NCBI GenBank assembly: GCA_050732575.1
Contig: JBOHRF010000085.1
Location: 1 to 17,743, forward strand
Direction: 5' to 3'
Source of the DNA: JBBDWZ01 sp050732575
GTDB lineage: Bacteria; Gemmatimonadota; Gemmatimonadetes; Longimicrobiales; RSA9
Length of the DNA stretch: 17,743 bases
A program made the translations under genes and the position numbers. The notes below the pieces were generated by a model. It ran no database searches, was not told the origin of the DNA, and saw only the letters and a list, made by a program, of their open reading frames with translations. This document shows, one piece after another, positions 8,488 through 14,710 of the stretch; position 1 is the stretch's first letter, and each line of letters starts with the position of its first letter.

Positions 8488-9315
8488 GTGCGCCGCTCAC
8501 TGCTCCTGCCTCTGGCCGCCGCTGCCCTGGTCGCCTGTGAAACAGATTGGGATAATGTAAACGGTCTGGATGAGGATTCCCCAACCCGCATCCGCGTCCT
8601 GCACGCATCACCTACAGCGCCCATCCTGGACGCCGTGCTGAACTTCTCGCTGGTCGCGCAGACCCTGACGTACACGGAGGCAAGTCCCTACGTGGGCGTC
8701 GAACCCAACCAGCACACGTTCGAGTTTCGCAAGAGCATAGCACCGACATTGATCGATCCGACGCCACTGGTGCGCACCCATCTGACCGTAGAGCCGTTCC
8801 AACGCTACACCATACTGGCTGTTGATGTGTTCGGTGACTTTGCTGAGGACGATCGCGAGAAGCTTGATTCGTGCAACGATTCTCGCGGTGACGTGCGCAA
8901 GAAATCTCGCGCGTTCGCCGATTTCCGCAGTCGTGAGTTCGTTGCGTTCCAATGCATCGAGCCGCTCACACTGCTCGATGATCCAACGGCGCCGCCCGCA
9001 GGCAGCACGCGCATCCGCTTTGTCGATGCCGCACCTTCCACGGCACTGGTCGATGTGTACATCACGGCGCCCGGCGCCAGCCTGCCCGCCAGCACGCCCA
9101 CCTTCGAGGACCTCACGTTCAAAACGGTAGCGACCTATATCACGCTGCTGGCCGGCACCTATCGCATACGCGTGACCACGGCAGGAACGACTACCGTCTT
9201 GCTGGACATCAATCCGTTCATCGCGAACGCCGGCCTGGTATTGACACTGGTCATGCTGGATGCGCCCGCGGGAGGAGGACCATCCATCCTGAGAGGTCTG
9301 GTCGATCGACCCTGA
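8488..9315 (+). CDS. DUF4397 domain lipoprotein
   Basis: A 275-residue protein starting at GTG (Shine-Dalgarno GGAAGGAAGG). The N-terminus is a lipoprotein signal with lipobox L14-V-A-C17, so the mature protein should be lipid-anchored in the envelope. Two DUF4397-like beta modules are visible. The first (about 31-115) opens TRIRVLHASPTAPILDAVLN and continues to LTVEPFQRYTILAVD. The second (about 167-275) opens TRIRFVDAAPSTALVDVYIT and continues to LLAGTYRIRVTTAGT. This domain is common in surface proteins and has no established reaction. A charged segment with several Asp, Arg and Lys residues (about 118-145, EDDREKLDSCNDSRGD) separates the modules. The gene probably has its own promoter, 197 bp after the HEAT-PPIase; the next gene starts 100 bp later with a separate promoter candidate. 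Confidence 0.88.
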   Translation: MRRSLLLPLAAAALVACETDWDNVNGLDEDSPTRIRVLHASPTAPILDAVLNFSLVAQTLTYTEASPYVGVEPNQHTFEFRKSIAPTLIDPTPLVRTHLTVEPFQRYTILAVDVFGDFAEDDREKLDSCNDSRGDVRKKSRAFADFRSREFVAFQCIEPLTLLDDPTAPPAGSTRIRFVDAAPSTALVDVYITAPGASLPASTPTFEDLTFKTVATYITLLAGTYRIRVTTAGTTTVLLDINPFIANAGLVLTLVMLDAPAGGGPSILRGLVDRP

Positions 9316-9331
9316 ACATGGCGAGACGCTG

Positions 9332-9346
9332 GACGCGTGACGCGTC
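9332..9346. repeat. Short inverted repeat GACGCG-TGA-CGCGTC
   Basis: A perfect 6-bp stem with a 3-nt centre (also two overlapping GACGCGT direct copies), 16 bp after the DUF4397 stop and just upstream of the -35 candidate at 9358. It could be an operator or a weak terminator; no T-run follows. Confidence 0.35.
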
Positions 9347-9357
9347 AGGCCTCATGC

Positions 9358-9386
9358 TTGCCCGCCGATCCGGCTGCTCGTAACCT
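9358..9386 (+). promoter_or_regulatory. Candidate sigma-70-type promoter of the glycosylasparaginase gene
   Basis: TTGCCC (9358-9363) and TAACCT (9381-9386) are separated by exactly 17 bp, the best-spaced -35/-10 pair seen in the window. Transcription would start near 9393, leaving a leader of about 20 nt that contains the AAAGG ribosome binding site (9404-9408). Confidence 0.5.
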
Positions 9387-9415
9387 GTGCGGCATCTCCC
9401 TCGAAAGGCGATGCC

Positions 9416-10507
9416 ATGAACCGCCGCGACTTCGTGAAGAGCTCTGCCGCTGCTGGCGTGGCCGCGGCGTTCCCTGCCCCCACGGTCTATATCCCCCATG
9501 CCGTGAAGCCGGTCGTGATCTCCGATTACAGCGGCATTCATTTCCGCAACGGCGGACCGCGCACGGCCGTCGAGGAAGCTTTCCTGCGCATCACGCGCGG
9601 TGAGGATGTGCTCGATGCGCTGATTGCCGGTGTCAATATCCCCGAGCTCGACCCACTGGAAACCGGGATCGGATACGGCGCGCTGCCCAATGCTGAAGGA
9701 GTCGTACAACTCGATGCGTGCTGCATGCACGGGCCCAAGAAGCGCGCAGGCGGAGTCGCCGCCATTGAAGGTGTGCGCACACCCTCGCTCGTGGCCAAAG
9801 TCGTGATGGAGCACACCGATCACCATCTGATCGTAGGCAAAGGCGCGCAGGACTTTGCTCGGGCAATGGGCTTCACCATCGAGCAGGATCTCAACTCGCC
9901 CGAGTCGCGCAGATTGTGGCTCGAGTGGAAGCGTCGCGTTGATCCACTGCACTGGCTCGATCCCAGCAAGCGTGGTCAGGCTTCACTCGATGCCGGTTTG
10001 TCCATGGTGCGTGCTGGATTGATCCCCGAAGGCAGCTTCTATGGCACCATCAACTGCGATGGCATTGGCCCCAACGGCGACATCTGCGGCGTAACCACGA
10101 CCAGCGGTCTGGCCTGGAAGATCCCCGGGCGCGCAGGCGACTCTCCCATCCTGGGTGCCGGCCTCTACGTCGACAATGATGTGGGCGCCGCAGGATCAAC
10201 CGGTCGCGGCGAGGCCAACCTGTACAACCTGTCATCGTTTCTGGTGGTCGAGGCGATGCGCCGCGGCATGAGCCCCAAGGATGCCGGCATGGAAGCACTC
10301 AAGCGCATCCGCGCCAACACCATCGAGAAGCGTCTGCTCAACGATCGCGGTCTGCCCAATTTCAACATCCGGTTCTTCGCGCTTAACAAAGCCGGGCAGT
10401 ATGCAGGTGTGGCCATGTACGCGGCCGGCGAAAAAACGTTTGCCGCGTGCACCGAGAATGGCGCGGCCGAACTGCCGCTCGAGGGGTTGTTGGCGGGGGA
10501 GCCGTAG
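9416..10507 (+). CDS. Tat-exported N4-(beta-N-acetylglucosaminyl)-L-asparaginase / isoaspartyl peptidase family
   Basis: A 363-residue Ntn hydrolase of the glycosylasparaginase family, which cleaves the amide between Asn and N-linked GlcNAc or related beta-aspartyl amides. The N-terminus MNRRDFVKSSAAAGVAAAF is a twin-arginine signal, placing the enzyme outside the cytoplasm. Ntn enzymes cleave themselves before a catalytic Thr; the candidate is T211 in FYGTINCDG. Supporting family motifs follow: GRAGDSPILGAG at 238-249 (substrate-binding Arg and Asp) and STGRGE at 261-266. The residue before the Thr is Gly, as in plant-type asparaginases/isoaspartyl peptidases, rather than the HDT of classical glycosylasparaginase, so the exact substrate is uncertain. 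AAAGG lies 7 nt before the ATG. The gene appears monocistronic, with a promoter candidate upstream and a convergent gene downstream. Confidence 0.93.
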   Translation: MNRRDFVKSSAAAGVAAAFPAPTVYIPHAVKPVVISDYSGIHFRNGGPRTAVEEAFLRITRGEDVLDALIAGVNIPELDPLETGIGYGALPNAEGVVQLDACCMHGPKKRAGGVAAIEGVRTPSLVAKVVMEHTDHHLIVGKGAQDFARAMGFTIEQDLNSPESRRLWLEWKRRVDPLHWLDPSKRGQASLDAGLSMVRAGLIPEGSFYGTINCDGIGPNGDICGVTTTSGLAWKIPGRAGDSPILGAGLYVDNDVGAAGSTGRGEANLYNLSSFLVVEAMRRGMSPKDAGMEALKRIRANTIEKRLLNDRGLPNFNIRFFALNKAGQYAGVAMYAAGEKTFAACTENGAAELPLEGLLAGEP

Positions 10508-10511
10508 GACG

Positions 10512-10656
10512 GCGGACCACCACCACCTTTTTACTTTTTGGCTCACACTGACATGGTGGGTCCGCGTTCGGCTGGCTTTGGCTGGGGTCCCGGCGCCCTG
10601 ACCGTCGATGTGCATGTGAGAACGAGCCAAAAAGTAAAAACGTGGTGGTGGTCCGC
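10512..10656. repeat. Long imperfect palindrome (33-bp arms) between convergent genes
   Basis: The left arm at 10512-10544 begins GCGGACCACCACCACC and continues with TTTTTACTTTTTGGCTC. It is matched by the reverse complement of 10624-10656 with a single mismatch in 33 positions. Beyond this the arms stay partly similar (CTGACATG against CTCACATG), leaving a central loop of about 50-80 nt with a GGCTGGCTTTGGCTGGGG stretch. The element starts 4 bp after the glycosylasparaginase stop and lies in the 236-bp gap between convergent genes. No target-site duplication or transposase was seen. It resembles a REP/BIME- or MITE-like mobile hairpin, but assignment needs genome-wide copies. Confidence 0.75.
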
Positions 10657-10672
10657 GCGCTGGCGGGACCAC
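10629..10672 (-). terminator. Possible terminator of the minus-strand gene using the palindrome's right arm
   Basis: Read on the minus strand, GTGGTCC and GGACCAC (plus positions 10666-10672 and 10648-10654) can form a 7-bp stem with an 11-nt loop. After 7 nt come TTTTT, AC, TTTTT. It lies downstream of the gene ending at 10744. The 7-nt spacer before the T-run is longer than ideal, and the same bases also pair with the left arm of the palindrome. Confidence 0.35.
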
Positions 10673-10743
10673 TGCAGCGCTGCGCTGCCATGCGCGTACG
10701 CAGAGTGACCCCACCAGCGCGTAACCACAAACGCCGATGCGCG

Positions 10744-11139
10744 TCACTTCCGTCGGGTGGTCACCACGATCACGCCGTTGGTCGCGCCCGTGCCGTACCA
10801 CATCGTACCTTCGGTCGCATTGAGAATCCGAATTTCCTCGATGTTGCTGGCGGGCAGCGTGCGCAGCGCGGCTACTTCGGAACGGCTGCCGTCGATCATG
10901 ACCATCGGCTGCTGCGGCCGCTCGAAGCTGGTGCTGCTTCCTCTCAGTGCACGTGATGGCTGGCGGTTCAGGCGCGTGGCCAGCACATCGTACGCAGTGC
11001 TGACATTCATGCGCTCGATGGCCGAACGCCCGATCTGGTCCCGTGTGTCGCGAGGCGAGTTATCTTTGGGCAGTGTCGCGCAGCCTGCGGCTGCAACAAC
11101 GACAGTGGTCAAACAGAAGACGAATCCACGGCGCAGCAT
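10744..11139 (-). CDS. Small lipoprotein with TonB-plug-like domain
   Basis: A 131-residue protein with a lipoprotein-type signal (1-19) and Cys20 in AAGC. Residues 78-130 resemble the plug of TonB-dependent receptors: PMVMIDG, then LRTLPASNIEEIRIL, then WYGTGATNGVIVVTTRR. This matches the plug pattern 'VIDG ... I..I.VL.G ... YG..GANGVI.ITT'. There is no beta-barrel, so it cannot itself be a transporter. Small plug-only proteins are seen in Gemmatimonadota and Bacteroidota relatives; they may interact with receptors or TonB, but that is inference. GGAGG (11145-11149) lies 5 nt before the ATG. The gene is divergent from the BTAD-kinase gene (149 bp between starts) and convergent with the glycosylasparaginase gene. 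Confidence 0.85.
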   Translation of the reverse strand: MLRRGFVFCLTTVVVAAAGCATLPKDNSPRDTRDQIGRSAIERMNVSTAYDVLATRLNRQPSRALRGSSTSFERPQQPMVMIDGSRSEVAALRTLPASNIEEIRILNATEGTMWYGTGATNGVIVVTTRRK

Positions 11140-11288
11140 GACGACCTCCGGCGCGAATTGACCGGTTGAGCAGCGCCGCTGTACCGCCGGCGTTGCAACT
11201 ACCGCAGTGCGCGAGTAGCTTGGCTCAAAGATCGTTGCAGCGTTTAGCCTGTCTCTTACTTCGCTTACCTGCGCCTTACTTCGCGTCC
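11140..11288 (+). promoter_or_regulatory. Divergent regulatory region with direct repeats before the BTAD-kinase gene
   Basis: A weak promoter candidate for the plus-strand gene is TTGGCT (11220-11225), 17 bp, TTTAGC (11243-11248). Downstream are two perfect copies of CTTACTTCGC (11255-11264 and 11275-11284) with a degenerate copy CTTACCTGCGC starting at 11264 between them, giving about a 10-bp period. A palindrome CAGCG-C-CGCTG (11171-11181) lies nearer the minus-strand gene. Regulators with BTAD domains of the SARP type bind tandem direct repeats with helical-turn spacing, so autoregulation is possible but unproven. No Shine-Dalgarno precedes the ATG at 11289. Confidence 0.4.
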
Positions 11289-12965
11289 ATGTTCGAGATC
11301 CAAACGCTGGGAGCGCTGGACGTTCGGTCCGAGGATGGTGCCATCCTCCAGTCGGTACTGAGCCAACCCAAACGAGCTGCGTTGCTCTGCTTTCTGGCCG
11401 CGGCGCGGCCGGGCGGGCATCACTCCCGTGATAGCCTCATCGCCATGTTCTGGCCCGACATGGATCCGGAGCGCGCGCGCAACGCGTTGAGCGCGGCCCT
11501 GCATTTCCTGCGGCGATCCCTGGGCAAGGATGCCATTCTCAACCGCAACAGCGATGACCTCGCCATCAACCGTGATTTGTTACGCTGCGATGTAGTCGAA
11601 CTTGAGCGGCTGGTGGAGCGCGACCTGCTGGATAAGGCGCTGGCGCTGTACGAGGGCGATTTCCTGCTGGGCTTTCACGTGTCGGACGCACCAGCGTTTG
11701 AGCGCTGGCTGGATGAGGAACGGACCCGATTGCGCGCGCTGGCCGCCCGCGCGGCCAACCGGCTGGCGCTGCGCTTGCGCGCGCAAGGCGAATGGAGTGC
11801 GGCCATTGAATGCGCGCGGCACTGCAGTGCGCTCGCGCCCTACGATGAAGAACGGGCACGCGCGCTCATCGACTTGTTGGTCGAGGCGGGCCAGTCACCG
11901 GCTGCCATCGCGTTCTTTGAATCATTTGCCCGGCGACTCTGGGAAGATCTCGAGCTCGAGCCATCGGCAGAAACGCGTGCACGCGTTGAAAGCATTCGTG
12001 CCGCCACTCGCGTACCAGTAGCGCACCGCGCCGTGAGTGCGGCAACGGCCGCTGACACTGTGCACCCTTACTTCGCTTCCATTGCTTCCCAGGACCACGC
12101 GGTGCAGTTGCGCGCCGAGGCACCTGATGCAGCCGATCCACTGGAGCAGCTGCGCATCGAGTTGGCACCGGAGCTGGAGGTGCTGCGCTTGCTGGGTCGC
12201 GGCTCAACGGCCCTTGCCTATCTGGCGCGCGAGCCCGGACTCAAACGCCTGGTGACCGTGAAACAGCTGCGCAAACAACTCGCCACGGACCTGGTAGCGC
12301 GTCTGCGCTTCGAGCGTGAAGCACAGGCCGCAGCGCGCATATCACACACCAACGTAGCGACCGTGTATCGCGTGGGCCGGCTGCGCGATAGCTGCCCCTA
12401 CATCGTGGTGGAATACGTGGACGGACGCACGCTGGCCGACACAATTGCAGCGTGCGGCGCGTTGCCGCAGGCCGAGGCAGTGCAGTTGCTCTCTGTGCTG
12501 GCCTCGGCATTGGCGGCCGCACACCAGCAGGGTGTCATCCATCGCGACGTGAGGCCAGGCAATATCTTTGTCGAGAACCGGAGCGGTCGCGTGGTGCTCA
12601 CCGATTTTGGCATAGCCGCGCTGCTCGCATCGGGCATTGAAGGCGCCAGCCAGCTGACACCCGCAGGCACGCAACTCGGTGAGGTTCGCTACGCCAGCCC
12701 TGAACAAACGCGCGGTGAACTGGTCACCGAGTTGAGCGATGTGTTCGCGTTCGGCATTATCGCATGCGAAGTTCTGACTGGCACGCATCCGCTCGATGCG
12801 GGCCCGCAGATGACCGACCCACAACCAGTGCCACAGCTGAGCGCGGCCCATCGTTCCCGGATCCCGCCGGAACTGGTCAAAGTTGTGGAGCGATGCCTGG
12901 CGAGAGAGGCAAACCAGCGGCCGCGCGCACTGGACCTGGTTGCGCTTCTGGCAGGAAGCCGCTAG
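11289..12965 (+). CDS. BTAD/winged-helix regulator fused to Ser/Thr protein kinase
   Basis: A 558-residue cytoplasmic protein with no membrane segment. Residues 1-100 form an OmpR/SARP-type winged helix (MFEIQTLGALDVRSEDGAIL, LIAMFWPDMDPERARNALS, LRRSLG). Residues about 100-240 are the bacterial transcriptional activation domain (LALYEGDFLLGFH, FERWLDEER, LEPSAETRARVE). After a linker (240-290) comes a Hanks-type kinase (about 296-556): glycine loop LLGRGSTALAYLA, lysine K325 in VTVK, helix-C Glu E344, catalytic loop H418-R-D-V-R-P-G-N425, D439-F-G, and SPE at 470-472. The usual catalytic-loop Lys is Arg422, an uncommon change that may lower or alter activity. The ATG at 11289 was chosen because the domain begins exactly there; an in-frame GTG at 11166 would add a non-conserved leader. 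Such fusions, typical of Gemmatimonadota, would couple phosphorylation to transcription. Targets are unknown. Confidence 0.9.
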   Translation: MFEIQTLGALDVRSEDGAILQSVLSQPKRAALLCFLAAARPGGHHSRDSLIAMFWPDMDPERARNALSAALHFLRRSLGKDAILNRNSDDLAINRDLLRCDVVELERLVERDLLDKALALYEGDFLLGFHVSDAPAFERWLDEERTRLRALAARAANRLALRLRAQGEWSAAIECARHCSALAPYDEERARALIDLLVEAGQSPAAIAFFESFARRLWEDLELEPSAETRARVESIRAATRVPVAHRAVSAATAADTVHPYFASIASQDHAVQLRAEAPDAADPLEQLRIELAPELEVLRLLGRGSTALAYLAREPGLKRLVTVKQLRKQLATDLVARLRFEREAQAAARISHTNVATVYRVGRLRDSCPYIVVEYVDGRTLADTIAACGALPQAEAVQLLSVLASALAAAHQQGVIHRDVRPGNIFVENRSGRVVLTDFGIAALLASGIEGASQLTPAGTQLGEVRYASPEQTRGELVTELSDVFAFGIIACEVLTGTHPLDAGPQMTDPQPVPQLSAAHRSRIPPELVKVVERCLAREANQRPRALDLVALLAGSR

Positions 12966-13020
12966 GACGTGGCGTCGATGGAGTCGGCGAACAGTTCGCT
13001 CAGCGAAATCTTCAAGTCGG

Positions 13021-13290
13021 GCAGAACGTCCTCACCCTTCAAGTTCTGGAGTTGCCCAGATTGGCCTGGCAGCCGGGGCGATCCGATTCGTCGATCAGAT
13101 TTCGCTCGACATCGTACGAGGCATCCTGGGCTCCAACCATTTCATACCCGCGCCTCCCGGCCGGGACGCGGCGATCACTCAGTTCCTCGCAGCACTGAAG
13201 TTCTATCTCGCGGGAATGTCCGAATTTCGGCGCGCGGTTTTTCCCAAAGCAATCGCGACACTCGAGGAGGATCAACACCTGCAGCCCTGA
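13021..13290 (+). pseudogene. Orphan coding fragment without a start codon
   Basis: The frame ending at TGA 13288-13290 reads as plausible, GC3-rich protein from about 13057 (GLAAGAIRFVDQISLDIVRG, then LGSNHFIPAPPGRDAA, then QFLAALKFYLAGMSEFRRAV). It has no ATG upstream except one inside the kinase gene in another frame. The only internal ATG leaves about 26 codons. It may be the 3' remnant of a deleted gene, or have a frameshift near 13050, since a short frame 0 segment from ATG 12978 (MESANSSLSEIFKSG) could be its N-terminus. I do not recognise the family. Confidence 0.35.
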
Positions 13291-13495
13291 GGCTCAGGAG
13301 GGGATGCCGGGGTTGTTGGTGATTTCGTCGCCGCAATCCGCTGTGCTCGAACCCCATCATCGTATTGAACAAATCCCATCATCAAGCCATCCTTCATGAT
13401 GGCATTGAGGAGCTTGCCTGGAAGAAAGCCGGAGATCTCGCATGGCCGGGCAAAATCAGGTGCTCCAACGCCTTTTCGTGGGCGCAACACCGCCG

Positions 13496-13549
13496 AGGCC
13501 CTCCCTCGATCCCAACATTAACGAGGGCCCGAGAGGGCCTGTCCGGCCC
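13496..13549. repeat. Cluster of GC-rich inverted repeats upstream of Fic
   Basis: AGGCCCTC (13496-13503) pairs with GAGGGCCT (13533-13540). Inside, CCCTCG (13503-13508) pairs with CGAGGG (13522-13527). GGGCC-TGTCC-GGCCC (13535-13549) forms a further hairpin and is followed by AATTAATG. The cluster ends 28 bp before the Fic ATG, and could be an operator, an attenuating leader or a terminator of the preceding unit. Confidence 0.4.
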
Positions 13550-13567
13550 AATTAATGGCATCAAGAC

Positions 13568-13571
13568 AGGA
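13568..13571 (+). promoter_or_regulatory. Ribosome binding site for Fic
   Basis: AGGA ends 6 nt before the ATG at 13578, supporting that start over the upstream in-frame TTG at 13365. Confidence 0.5.
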
Positions 13572-13577
13572 TCGGCC

Positions 13578-14624
13578 ATGCGGTCTTTCGAGCCTGGTTT
13601 TTTGAGTGGACAGTCGGTCAGCCATGGGCTGGCCCGAACGCTTCGGCTGCTGGGCGAATACAAGGGGAAGCAGGATTTGTGGCGCGAGCAGTCGCCGGAG
13701 CTGCTGCAACGACTGACGGAATCGGCGCGAGTGGAGAGCGCGGAGTCTTCGAACCGGATCGAAGGTGTCACGGTCGAGCGCGAGCGGTTGGAGGCGATCG
13801 TTCAGGGCGCACGGCCGGCGCGCGATCGGTCTGAACAGGAAATCGCCGGATACCGGGATGTGCTGGCGACCATTCATAGCAACTGGCGCGATATGAGGCT
13901 CTCCCCTGGTCTCGTACTGCAGTTGCATCGCGATCTTTTTCACTACGCGCCCGGCCAGGGTGGCCGCTGGAAATCCGTAGACAATCAGATCATCGAAACC
14001 AGTGCCAGCGGACGGCGCATCCGCTTCACGCCTGTGCCGGCATATGCGACGGCTGATGCGATGAGCCGACTGCATGAAGGTTATGCACAGGCGTGGGCCG
14101 CAGGTCAACTGGACCCGCTACTCCTCGTGCCGGCCTACGTGCTGGACTTCCTCTGCATCCATCCATTCCTGGATGGCAACGGTCGAATGGCACGTCTGCT
14201 ATCCCTGCTCTTGCTGTATCAAGCGGGTTACGAAGTCGGTCGTTACATCGGTCTGGAACGCATCGTCGAACAACAGCGGGAGGGCTATTACGATGCGCTG
14301 GCCGCCTCATCACAACAGTGGCATGACGCGGCACATTCACTGACTCCGTGGTGGGAGTTCTTCCTGGGCGTGATGCTGCAGAGCGGCTACCGCGAGCTGG
14401 AGCAGCGCGTGGGCGCGCTGGGAAATGCCCGAGGCGCGAAACGACAGGCGGTGCTGGACGCAATCGCACGGTTGCCGAGTGAATTCCGACACGCGGATGT
14501 GGCCCGCACCTGCCCGGGCGTGAGTCGCCCCACGATCGAGCGGGTGCTTGCAGAGCTGAAGGCACAAGGCCGCATTCGCAGTGTGAGAGGCGGCCGCGGC
14601 GCGACGTGGGAGAAGGTGGACTGA
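13578..14624 (+). CDS. Fic family protein AMP-transferase, class II, with C-terminal winged helix
   Basis: A 348-residue Fic protein. These enzymes usually transfer AMP from ATP to hydroxyl side chains of target proteins. The catalytic motif is complete: H195-P-F-L-D-G-N-G-R203. The N-terminal region carries the autoinhibitory motif S58-N-R-I-E62-G63 (the S/TxxxEG pattern), making it a class II Fic whose own helix blocks ATP until relieved. The target-binding flap is near 135-153 (DNQIIETSASGRRIRFTP), and GRWKSVDNQI is typical of Fic/DOC proteins with an N-terminal Fic_N region. The C-terminus (about 285-345) is a winged helix (AVLDAIARLP, DVARTCPGVSRPTIERVL, LKAQGRIR), suggesting DNA binding or autoregulation. 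AGGA precedes the ATG at 13578. It lies between two kinase genes and ends 86 bp before the second; co-transcription is possible. Targets are unknown. Confidence 0.93.
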   Translation: MRSFEPGFLSGQSVSHGLARTLRLLGEYKGKQDLWREQSPELLQRLTESARVESAESSNRIEGVTVERERLEAIVQGARPARDRSEQEIAGYRDVLATIHSNWRDMRLSPGLVLQLHRDLFHYAPGQGGRWKSVDNQIIETSASGRRIRFTPVPAYATADAMSRLHEGYAQAWAAGQLDPLLLVPAYVLDFLCIHPFLDGNGRMARLLSLLLLYQAGYEVGRYIGLERIVEQQREGYYDALAASSQQWHDAAHSLTPWWEFFLGVMLQSGYRELEQRVGALGNARGAKRQAVLDAIARLPSEFRHADVARTCPGVSRPTIERVLAELKAQGRIRSVRGGRGATWEKVD

Positions 14625-14649
14625 GGCCCGACCGTCTTGTCGTTCCTGA

Positions 14650-14672
14650 GCGGGCGCGCGGCTTTGGCCCGC
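14650..14672 (+). repeat. Hairpin in the leader of the membrane kinase gene
   Basis: GCGGGC (14650-14655) pairs with GCCCGC (14667-14672) around an 11-nt loop, 26 bp after the Fic stop. No T-run follows, so it is more likely an mRNA processing/stability or leader hairpin than a terminator. Confidence 0.35.
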
Positions 14673-14710
14673 CTGGAACAAGGCTATCAACGAGCATTCA
14701 GGCCAAAACA

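Larger units (their letters stand above)
12966..13577. other. Gene-poor stretch between BTAD-kinase and Fic
   Basis: About 610 bp without a convincing intact gene. It holds an orphan open segment (13021-13290), repeated CCCATCATC motifs with a 7-bp hairpin CCATCAT/ATGATGG (13376-13382 and 13396-13402), and a cluster of GC-rich inverted repeats at 13496-13549. The open frame running into the Fic gene from 13365 has no recognisable protein features before 13578. The mixture suggests decayed DNA plus the Fic promoter region. Confidence 0.5.

Noticed and set aside
10501..10535. Plus-strand terminator GCCG-TAGGA-CGGC followed by T-run after the glycosylasparaginase stop
   Set aside because: The stem is only 4 bp, includes the end of the coding sequence, and the T-run begins 14 nt later, too far for an intrinsic terminator.
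10232..10801. Long minus-strand open frame across the palindrome
   Set aside because: It overlaps the glycosylasparaginase gene and the lipoprotein gene end. Its peptide simply reads the repeat arms and GC-rich shadow, with no domain.
11166..11288. In-frame extension of the BTAD-kinase from a GTG at 11166
   Set aside because: It would translate the promoter-like and direct-repeat region; the winged helix begins exactly at ATG 11289.
13272..13490. Minus-strand open frame of 72 residues upstream of Fic
   Set aside because: Codon choice is unlike neighbouring genes, there is no ribosome binding site, and it overlaps repeats. A real short gene cannot be fully excluded.
13365..13577. In-frame extension of Fic from a TTG at 13365 (71 extra residues)
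   Set aside because: No ribosome binding site, no recognisable protein features, and the segment contains repeat-rich DNA. The ATG at 13578 has AGGA upstream and begins the Fic N-terminal region.
14606..14710. In-frame extension of the membrane kinase from a GTG overlapping Fic
   Set aside because: The extra residues (Pro/Arg-rich) are not typical of the family and cover a hairpin. The first ATG at 14711 fits the domain start.
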